Origin: an uncultured Rhodospirillales bacterium
GTDB lineage: Bacteria; Pseudomonadota; Alphaproteobacteria; CALMVH01
NCBI GenBank assembly: GCA_937873165.1
Contig: CALMVH010000060.1
Span: forward strand, 1-6,248
Direction of reading: 5' to 3'
DNA length: 6,248 nucleotides
Shown: positions 1 to 5,601 of the stretch, piece by piece
Numbering within the stretch: the stretch's first letter is position 1
Layout of the letters: the number at the start of each line of letters is the position of its first letter
Position numbers and translations under genes: made by a program
Notes under the pieces: generated by a model
What the model saw: only the letters and a program-made list of their open reading frames with translations
Databases searched by the model: none
Told to the model about the DNA's origin: nothing

Positions 1-1
1 C

Positions 2-2314
2 TTGCATGCCGATCTCGCGAACTCTCCGGGCCAACTCGTCCGCCTGCAAAGTCTCGATGGCTACCTGCAGGTCAAGATCGCCGAACTGAACCGAACCGTT
101 TCCCTGCGGCGCGCGCAAGGCGAGGAGACTGCCCGGCAGGCGATGATGGACAATACGGGGCAAGCGGCGATGAACTCCATACGGTCGCTGGTCGGCGACA
201 TGATGGTGGCCGAGCGTACGGTGCTCGAAGAGCGCCTGCTGGCCGCCCGCCAGGCGGAACGAACGGTCTTTACAGTAACCGGAGGGTTGTTCCTGATCCT
301 GCTTGGGGTGTGCGTCATGGGGGGGCTGCTGTTCCGGCGCAACTTCCAGCGCCTGTCAGCGGCGGAAGCCGAGCTTGAACTAAAGGCGCGCGTTCTCCAG
401 GCGACTCTCGATACCGTGGCGGAAGGTATCGCTGCCTTCGGCTCCGACGGTACCCTTGCAGCCTCGAACCGGCAATTCTTCGCCCTTGCCGGATTGTCCG
501 AAGAAGTGGCCGACACCCGGGTCGGACTGGACGATCTGGCGGCGCTCGATACCCAAGGTGATGGCTTTGTTGCAAGCATCGCCGCCATGCGCGGGGCTGA
601 CGGGCCTACGAAAACGGATGTGGTTGAAGTCGGCCAGCAAACCATCGAGGTGACCTACAACGCCATGCCGGCGGGGGGGTCGGTCTTTACCGCGCGCGAC
701 ATCACGCAGACCAGAGCGGCCGAGGCCGCCATGCGGCAGGCGCAGAAGATGGAGACTGTTGGCCAGTTGACCGGAGGCCTGGCCCACGACTTCAACAACT
801 TGCTGCAGATCATCACTACCAATCTCGATCTGGCGTTGCGCCACGTCGACAATCCTGTCCTGCAGCGCCGACTACGCAACGCGATGGTGGGGGCAGAGCG
901 GGGCAGCAAGCTTACTCGGCAGCTTCTCGCGTTTGCCCGCCGCCAGCCGCTGCGGCCCGAAACGGTCAACCTGACGCGGCTTGTCCGCGACCTGGCCGAT
1001 CTGCTTCGCCAGACGCTTGGCGAGTCCATCCATTTGGAGGAAAAGCTGTCACCCGATCTGTGGACCGCGATGGTCGACCGCGGGCAGATCGAAAACGCCA
1101 TCGTGAACCTGGCCATCAACGCGCGCGATGCCATGCCGGGCGGCGGCCACATCACCGTCGAGGTCGCCAACGTGGCGCTGGGTGAACACGATGCGAGGGC
1201 CGGGCAGGATATGAAGCCCGGCTCCTACGTGGTGATCTCGGTTTCGGACAATGGGTCTGGAATGACCGCGGAGGTTCTGGATCGGGCCTTCGATCCATTC
1301 TTCTCGACCAAACCGGAAGGACGGGGAACCGGTCTCGGCCTCAGCATGGTCTACGGGTTTACCAAGCAGTCGGGTGGTCACGCCCGGATTACGAGCGAGC
1401 TCGGGCGCGGTACGACCGTGAGCATGTACCTGCCGCGTTCGTTCGGCGACGAACAGATCGCAAAAACCGGCGATCTGAGCAATCTGGGCGGGCGGGGCGA
1501 ATCGATCCTGGTGGTGGAGGACGATCCGCATGTGCGGAGCGCGGTGGTGCTGATGCTGGAAGACCTGGGCTACCAGGCGCGGGAAGCGTCGAACGGCAAG
1601 GACGCCATAACCCTGCTGGAGAACGGCGAGCCCGTCGACCTGCTTTTCACCGACGTCGTGATGCCTGGCGAGATCCAGGGGCCCGCCCTAGCGGAGGAAG
1701 CGGGATCGCTGCGCCCCGGGCTACCCGTCGTATTCACCTCGGGCTACACGGCTGAAACGATCATGCATCACGGCGGAATGCAGGATGGCGTGCACCTGTT
1801 GAGCAAGCCGTACCGAAAGGAGGATCTCGCGCGTAAATTGCGCTCGATCCTTGGGCTCGGCGATGCGATCAGGACTGCCAGGCCTATAGCCGCCAGCCAG
1901 CCCGACGATCACCCTACGCCAGCGCACAAGGCCGCGGAGCCTTTTATGGAAACCGGCGGCTTGCACCGCATCGTCTTCGCCGAGGATGACGCGCTGGTGC
2001 GGCTCGCCACCATCGACATGCTGGACACGCTGGGCTACGCCGTGCAGGCAGTCGCCGACGCCGAATCGGCGGTGTTGCTTGTCGAGCGCGAAAAACCGGA
2101 CGTGCTGCTGGTCGATGTGAACCTGGGAGGCAGCGATGGGCGCGAGGTCGCGCGCAAGGCGCTTGGCATTCATCCCGGGCTGCGGGTCGTTTTTGCAACC
2201 GGGCGCGATCCAGGCGACCTGACCGGCGAGTTCCCCAACGCCCGCGTGCTCGACAAGCCCTATGGCATGCCTGAGCTGAAGGCGATGCTGGACGAGATTT
2301 TCAGCCTGGCATGA
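2..2314 (+). CDS. Hybrid sensor histidine kinase with two receiver domains (CHASE3-TM-PAS-HisKA-HATPase-REC-REC), 5' partial
   Basis: This is an inner-membrane sensor kinase that autophosphorylates on histidine and passes phosphate to aspartate. The frame is open at the left edge, so the N-terminus and first membrane helix are missing; the TTG at base 2 is not a credible start. Residues below are counted from base 2. Residues 1-85 resemble the second half of a CHASE3 sensor domain. A membrane helix spans about 88-111 and a PAS-like domain about 130-238. The H-box has GGLAHDFNNLL with phospho-acceptor His262, typical of HPK4/NtrB-like kinases. The ATPase domain shows the N box (N369-N373), the G1 box DNGSG (416-420) and the G2 box GTGLGL (442-447). 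Receiver 1 has E506/D507/D508, D551, T579 and K602. Receiver 2 has E661/D662/D663, D705, T733 and K752. Both receivers therefore look functional. There is no DNA-binding output domain, so phosphate probably goes to a separate protein or the receivers act as regulators or sinks. The ligand is unknown. The stop overlaps the next start (ATGA). Confidence 0.95.
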   Translation: MHADLANSPGQLVRLQSLDGYLQVKIAELNRTVSLRRAQGEETARQAMMDNTGQAAMNSIRSLVGDMMVAERTVLEERLLAARQAERTVFTVTGGLFLILLGVCVMGGLLFRRNFQRLSAAEAELELKARVLQATLDTVAEGIAAFGSDGTLAASNRQFFALAGLSEEVADTRVGLDDLAALDTQGDGFVASIAAMRGADGPTKTDVVEVGQQTIEVTYNAMPAGGSVFTARDITQTRAAEAAMRQAQKMETVGQLTGGLAHDFNNLLQIITTNLDLALRHVDNPVLQRRLRNAMVGAERGSKLTRQLLAFARRQPLRPETVNLTRLVRDLADLLRQTLGESIHLEEKLSPDLWTAMVDRGQIENAIVNLAINARDAMPGGGHITVEVANVALGEHDARAGQDMKPGSYVVISVSDNGSGMTAEVLDRAFDPFFSTKPEGRGTGLGLSMVYGFTKQSGGHARITSELGRGTTVSMYLPRSFGDEQIAKTGDLSNLGGRGESILVVEDDPHVRSAVVLMLEDLGYQAREASNGKDAITLLENGEPVDLLFTDVVMPGEIQGPALAEEAGSLRPGLPVVFTSGYTAETIMHHGGMQDGVHLLSKPYRKEDLARKLRSILGLGDAIRTARPIAASQPDDHPTPAHKAAEPFMETGGLHRIVFAEDDALVRLATIDMLDTLGYAVQAVADAESAVLLVEREKPDVLLVDVNLGGSDGREVARKALGIHPGLRVVFATGRDPGDLTGEFPNARVLDKPYGMPELKAMLDEIFSLA
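2311..2314 (+). other. ATGA stop/start overlap (kinase to membrane glycosyltransferase)
   Basis: The TGA stop of the kinase (2312-2314) shares bases with the ATG start (2311-2313) of the next gene. There is no strong Shine-Dalgarno just upstream, which fits translational coupling by terminating ribosomes. A second in-frame ATG at 2338 would shorten the first membrane helix and is less likely to be the start. Confidence 0.85.
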
Positions 2315-3855
2315 GGTATGCCCGGCTTGCCATCCTGATGCTGGTTCCCTTGCTGGCAGGGCTTTTTTCCGTGGCCGAGGGGCGGGACGCCAACTGGGAT
2401 TTCCTGAACTACCGCTGGTACGATCCCTATGCGTTCCTCCATGGCAAGCTACGCCTCGATGCGCTGGTGGCAGGCCATGCGACGTTCTACAATCCCCTGC
2501 TGGAACTGCCGTTCTACCTGCTGGCGACACATGTTCCAGCCGTTGTCGCCGGGTTCGTGGTCGCCGTTCTCGACGGAGCATGTTTCGTTCCCCTGTTCAT
2601 GATCGCGGAGCGAACCCTGCCTCTGCAAGGCAAGGCGCGAATCGCGGTTCCGGCAGTCGTGGCGCTGGCAGGGCTGACCGGCGGCGGCGCCCTGGGGCAG
2701 ATCGGCGTCATCTCATGGGACATGGCTCTGGGGCTGTTCAGCCTCGCCTCGATCGTGGTGTTGCTCGGCCGCGATGCGGAGGCCTTGACATTGCCTGCGA
2801 CCGGCGCAAGCAAGCGTTTGCTGCTCGCCGGGTTCCTAGCAGGGTCCGCCGCCGGCCTGAAGCTGACCGCCGCCGTATATCCGTTCGGGATCGTAACAGC
2901 TCTTCTCGTGGCTTCGAGTGGATCGTTCCGCAGCCGCGTGCTGCGCGCCGCGCTGTTCGCCTTCGGCGCTACCGGAGGCGTGGCGCTGTTCGGTGGATAC
3001 TGGATGGTGCAATTGTACAATGCGTTCGGCAGTCCGACGCTTCCATACTTCAACGATCTGTTTCACTCGCCCTACGCTGGAGCCGGCAACAATCGCGACG
3101 CCACCTTCCTGCCGCACCATTGGCAGACGGCGCTGCTGTTTCCCTTCCTGTTTACCCTGAACTCGCGCCGCGTCGCCGAATACGATTTTCGCGACGTTCA
3201 CATCGCGGTGGCCCTGGCGATGATCGCCGCCGCGGCTCTGATTGCCGTGGGCAGGCGACGCCGTATGCCGGGCGGGACGCCGATCTTGCTCTTCCTGTCC
3301 ACGGCCTTCGTCGTGACATTCGCGGCTTGGGAGTATCTGTTTTCGATCTACCGTTACATCATCCCACTGGAAATGCTGGCTGTGGTGATCGCGGCGGCCA
3401 GTCTCGGCCATCTCGGCCTGCCAGACCGTGTTCTGCCATGGGCCATGGTCGGGCTGATGGCCGTCATGGCGGGCTTCGTTCAAGCCGGCTTCAACCGGCG
3501 GGCGTGGGATCGATCCTATGTCGAAACTCAGCTTCCGTTCGCCGTTCCCGCCGACGCCATGGTGCTGATGACTGGTGCCGGTCCGATGGGCTTTGCCGTG
3601 GCCGGTCTGCCGGAAACTGTTGCCGTATTGCGGCCAGACAGCTATCTGGCAGCGGGCAACGAGTTCGAGACCATCATGAAGCGCCGCATCGCCGGACATA
3701 CCGGGCCTTTCTTGACCATCTTCACCCCAGGTGAAGCCGAAAGCGCAAGTGCGGCCCTCGCCCGGTCAGGCTTGTCGGTCGACCAGGCTTCGTGTGGCCA
3801 GATCACTTCGAACGTGGCTGGTCCGCTCGATTTTTGCCGGGTTTCGCGGCAGTGA
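2311..3855 (+). CDS. Polytopic membrane protein, probable GT-C/GT87-like glycosyltransferase
   Basis: The product is a 514-residue integral inner-membrane protein with many hydrophobic helices. Clear ones lie at about 4-21, 67-98, 111-125, 133-152, 169-200, 211-233, 272-283, 297-313, 322-340, 350-366 and 373-391; a more polar C-terminal region of about 120 residues follows. After the first helix comes a loop with acidic and aromatic residues (DANWDFLNYRWYDPYAFLHG, 26-45) and then FYNPLLELPFY (59-69). This layout, a first helix followed by a loop with acidic residues, is typical of GT-C enzymes such as GT87/DUF2029 relatives, which move a sugar from a polyprenyl-phosphate donor onto an acceptor on the periplasmic side. 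A second conserved-looking stretch is WEYLFSIYRYIIPLE (340-354). Donor and acceptor cannot be read from the sequence. The adjoining GtrA-like gene supports a lipid-linked sugar donor. The alternative is an uncharacterised membrane protein without transferase activity. Start chosen by the ATGA overlap with the kinase. Confidence 0.72.
   Translation: MRYARLAILMLVPLLAGLFSVAEGRDANWDFLNYRWYDPYAFLHGKLRLDALVAGHATFYNPLLELPFYLLATHVPAVVAGFVVAVLDGACFVPLFMIAERTLPLQGKARIAVPAVVALAGLTGGGALGQIGVISWDMALGLFSLASIVVLLGRDAEALTLPATGASKRLLLAGFLAGSAAGLKLTAAVYPFGIVTALLVASSGSFRSRVLRAALFAFGATGGVALFGGYWMVQLYNAFGSPTLPYFNDLFHSPYAGAGNNRDATFLPHHWQTALLFPFLFTLNSRRVAEYDFRDVHIAVALAMIAAAALIAVGRRRRMPGGTPILLFLSTAFVVTFAAWEYLFSIYRYIIPLEMLAVVIAAASLGHLGLPDRVLPWAMVGLMAVMAGFVQAGFNRRAWDRSYVETQLPFAVPADAMVLMTGAGPMGFAVAGLPETVAVLRPDSYLAAGNEFETIMKRRIAGHTGPFLTIFTPGEAESASAALARSGLSVDQASCGQITSNVAGPLDFCRVSRQ
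3852..3855 (+). other. GTGA stop/start overlap deciding the gtrA-like start
   Basis: GTG at 3852-3854 overlaps the TGA stop (3853-3855) of the glycosyltransferase-like gene. This mirrors the ATGA junction upstream and gives a protein of normal GtrA length. An in-frame ATG at 3792 would add 20 residues of non-hydrophobic sequence lying wholly within the preceding gene. GTG is therefore preferred. Confidence 0.75.
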
Positions 3856-4316
3856 AGGCGCTCGTTACCGGCCTTTTGTCACGGTTGCCGTGGCAGTTTA
3901 TCCGCTTCGGGATCGTCGGAACAGGCGGGTTTCTGGTAAACCTCGGCGTTTTCAGCCTCCTGGCTTGGGCCGGCCTGAACCCGTTCGCCAGCCAGGCGAT
4001 CGCCCTGCCATGCGCCGCCTTTTTTACCTGGCTGATCAACCGGCTGTGGACGTTCGAAAGCCGTCATCGCGGTCGCGCGAAGCTGGCCGAGATCGCGCGC
4101 TACCTGCTGAGTACGGCGCTAGGCGCAGGCGTCAACTACGCCGTGTTTTCGCTGCTTGTCTCGGCTGTGCCCGCTTTCGGCACCTATCCCAAGCTAGCCG
4201 TGGCAGCGGCTGCCATCGCGGGGCTGTGCTTCAACTTCCCAATGTCGAAGTACTTCGTCTTCAAGCCGCCGGCTTCAGCTCCGACAGAAGCACCCGAATT
4301 GTCGCCGGATCCTTGA
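3852..4316 (+). CDS. GtrA family membrane protein (putative polyprenyl-phosphate-sugar translocase)
   Basis: The product has 154 residues from the GTG start, close to the usual GtrA length. It has about four membrane helices, near residues 16-40, 44-62, 83-104 and 112-130. Family hallmarks are the opening FIRFGIVGTGGFLVN (16-30), FTWLINRLWTF (58-68) after helix 2, and NFPMSKYFVF (128-137) after helix 4. GtrA-family proteins are proposed to flip undecaprenyl-phosphate-linked glucose or related sugars across the inner membrane for O-antigen, teichoic acid or arabinogalactan decoration. The preceding GT-C-like gene could use the flipped sugar. A GtrB-type cytoplasmic enzyme that makes the lipid-linked sugar is not in the window. 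The last 17-18 residues (138-154) are a Pro/Ala/Glu-rich tail outside the conserved domain, and they overlap the end of otsB on the other strand. Assignment to the family is firm; the substrate is unknown. Confidence 0.92.
   Translation: MKALVTGLLSRLPWQFIRFGIVGTGGFLVNLGVFSLLAWAGLNPFASQAIALPCAAFFTWLINRLWTFESRHRGRAKLAEIARYLLSTALGAGVNYAVFSLLVSAVPAFGTYPKLAVAAAAIAGLCFNFPMSKYFVFKPPASAPTEAPELSPDP
4261..4316. other. 56-bp tail-to-tail antisense overlap of gtrA-like gene and otsB
   Basis: The + strand gtrA-like gene stops at 4314-4316 and the - strand otsB stops at 4261-4263 (reverse complement TGA), so both strands code here. The overlapped part is the Pro/Ala/Glu-rich tail of the GtrA-like protein and the C-terminal helix region of OtsB. 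The only symmetry seen is a 5-bp stem AAGCC/GGCTT (4263-4275) without a U-tract, so no intrinsic terminator is visible. The two transcripts must therefore end inside each other's coding region or by another mechanism. Confidence 0.9.
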
Positions 4317-5007
4317 CGGTGTAGAGAGCTTCCGGAGGGCGGCGGTGGCCGACCACGACTCCAACGCCGCCGTAATCCTTCAGCACCCGGAACCCGTCGT
4401 CGTCTGTCGTATCGTCGCCGAAGAACACCGGCATGCGGCCTGCGAACTGCGGCATTTGCATGAAGTGACGGATGGCGTGGCCCTTGTCGATGCCGTCCGG
4501 CCGGATCTCCAGCGCCATGTTGGCGTGCAGCAGGTGCAGCCCTGGGTTATCCTTTTGCATCGCTGTCTCGATGGCCTCCGTCACCAGGGCGGCTTTTTCC
4601 GGCGCTTCGCGGTAATGCACGCTGAAACCCAGCCGTTTTTCCTCGTAGGCCACACCCGGGTTGGCATCGGCCAAGGCTTTCGCGGCATCCTTCCACGCCC
4701 TAGGGGCGTACGCCGCCGGAACATCTTCGTGCACGCCGTTAAAACGGAACTCGCCCCCGTGCAGGCCTGCCATCGTGAACTGCGTCGGTCGGAACAGCCG
4801 GTCGGCGCTTTCGATGGGGCGCCCGGTAATGATCGCGAACGCGCCATGCAGGTCCGATGCCAGGCGCTCCAGCAAGGGCCGCAGCATCGGCGGCACGATC
4901 ACTTCGTCGGGAGTCGCGGCAAACTCGACCAGTGTGCCGTCGATGTCGAGGAACAGGGCGATCGGGCGGCTGCTATCCAGCTTGTCGAAGGTAAAGTCTT
5001 CCAGCAT
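4261..5007 (-). CDS. otsB: Trehalose-6-phosphate phosphatase
   Basis: This cytoplasmic HAD-superfamily enzyme hydrolyses trehalose-6-phosphate to trehalose, the second step of the OtsA/OtsB pathway. The 248-residue length is normal for the family. HAD motif I is DIDGTL (21-26), with nucleophile Asp21 and acid/base Asp23. Motif II is ITGR (60-63, Thr61). Motif III is Lys175 in DKGHAI, and motif IV is GDDTTDDDGF (197-206), which binds magnesium. Substrate-cap signatures include GLHGGEF (81-87), the EEKRLGFSVHYR segment (122-133) and EIRPDGIDKG (167-176). All catalytic residues are present. The ATG lies one base after the stop of the upstream histidine-phosphatase gene and has its own good ribosome-binding site (AGAGGA). 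The gene is the last of a three-gene - strand operon. Its final 18 codons overlap the 3' end of the gtrA-like gene in antisense. The partner synthase gene otsA is not in the window. Confidence 0.95.
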   Translation of the reverse strand: MLEDFTFDKLDSSRPIALFLDIDGTLVEFAATPDEVIVPPMLRPLLERLASDLHGAFAIITGRPIESADRLFRPTQFTMAGLHGGEFRFNGVHEDVPAAYAPRAWKDAAKALADANPGVAYEEKRLGFSVHYREAPEKAALVTEAIETAMQKDNPGLHLLHANMALEIRPDGIDKGHAIRHFMQMPQFAGRMPVFFGDDTTDDDGFRVLKDYGGVGVVVGHRRPPEALYTVKDPATIRVLLSELKPAA

Positions 5008-5008
5008 G

Positions 5009-5590
5009 TCAATCCTCTATGCGCGCTGCGATCCGGCCGGCTTCATCCGCGTCGGCGATCAGCAAGCTTTCGTGGCCGAAAGGCGTGTAGGCCGCAATCG
5101 TGGCGGGAAAGAGGCCCAGGCAGGCGGCGATCATGCGTGTTGTTCCCTGATGCGAGACGATCAGCGTCGGCCCCTCGGCCTTCATGATCCCGGTATCCTT
5201 AAAGAAATCCTGCACGCGTCGTAAAAGCTGCGTGAAACTTTCGCCACCTTCGGGCGCGTATGACATCCGGTCCTTGTCCCGCAACGCGTACAGGCCCGAG
5301 GCCCTGGCATCGGCGATCGGCATGCCGTCCATGATCCCGAAGTCGATTTCCTTCAACCGTTCGTCAAGCACGACAGGGCGGCCCGCGGCTACGATCTCGG
5401 CCGTTTGCCGCGCTCGTTGCAATGGGCTGGCGTATATCTGCGTAAAGACATGCCCGGACAGTCTCGCGGCTAGATGGGCGGCATGCGCAAGCCCACGCTC
5501 GTTCAGCGGCGCATCCAGGTGGCCCTGGAAGCAATCGCGGGCGTTGTAGTCGGTTTCGCCGTGGCGGGCGGCGATCAGGATGGTTCGCAA
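5009..5590 (-). CDS. Histidine phosphatase (phosphoglycerate mutase-like) family protein
   Basis: The product is a 193-residue cytoplasmic enzyme of histidine phosphatase branch 1. RHGET (9-13) carries the phospho-acceptor His10 with Arg9, and Asn16 follows. SPLQRARQTA (55-64) supplies Arg59. The LKEIDFGIMDG segment (79-89) carries the likely proton donor Glu81; the usual WEG of many relatives reads MDG here. PEGGES is at 113-118, and VSHQGT (145-150) has the second catalytic His147. All catalytic residues are present. Likely activity is removal of phosphate from a small phosphorylated metabolite. Family members include phosphoglycerate mutase-like PhoE, alpha-ribazole phosphatase CobC and glucosyl-3-phosphoglycerate phosphatase, and sequence alone does not choose among them. 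The start is TTG at 5590, placed 9 residues before the RHG motif as usual. No ATG occurs in frame until Met87 and there is only a weak GAAAG ahead of it. It begins 11 bases after the patatin-like gene and ends one base before otsB. Confidence 0.92.
   Translation of the reverse strand: MRTILIAARHGETDYNARDCFQGHLDAPLNERGLAHAAHLAARLSGHVFTQIYASPLQRARQTAEIVAAGRPVVLDERLKEIDFGIMDGMPIADARASGLYALRDKDRMSYAPEGGESFTQLLRRVQDFFKDTGIMKAEGPTLIVSHQGTTRMIAACLGLFPATIAAYTPFGHESLLIADADEAGRIAARIED
5013..5018 (-). promoter_or_regulatory. Ribosome-binding site of otsB
   Basis: Read on the - strand this is AGAGGA, close to the Shine-Dalgarno consensus and 5 bases before the ATG at 5007-5005. It lies inside the last codons of the upstream histidine-phosphatase gene and supports the chosen otsB start. 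Confidence 0.75.
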
Positions 5591-5601
5591 GATCGTAGCT
5601 T

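Noticed and set aside
1721..2581. Antisense open frame (286 codons) across the kinase/glycosyltransferase junction
   Set aside because: No domain is recognisable; it is low-stop-density shadow coding opposite two genes with intact conserved motifs.
2580..3734. Long + strand open frame (384 codons) inside the glycosyltransferase-like gene
   Set aside because: Its translation is very Arg-rich and non-hydrophobic, as expected for an out-of-frame read of a GC-rich membrane-protein gene; the overlapping frame has a coherent membrane protein.
3792..3851. Upstream ATG start for the gtrA-like gene
   Set aside because: It would put 20 extra polar residues before the first helix and lie entirely within the preceding gene; the GTG at 3852 gives a GTGA overlap and normal length.
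4263..4275. Inverted repeat AAGCC-GCC-GGCTT near the convergent gene ends as a terminator
   Set aside because: The stem is only 5 bp and no T-run follows on either strand; it lies inside both coding regions.
4345..5187. Long + strand open frame (280 codons) opposite otsB and the histidine phosphatase gene
   Set aside because: It is the mirror of two confidently identified - strand genes, crosses their junction, and its translation is Arg/His-rich without any recognisable domain.
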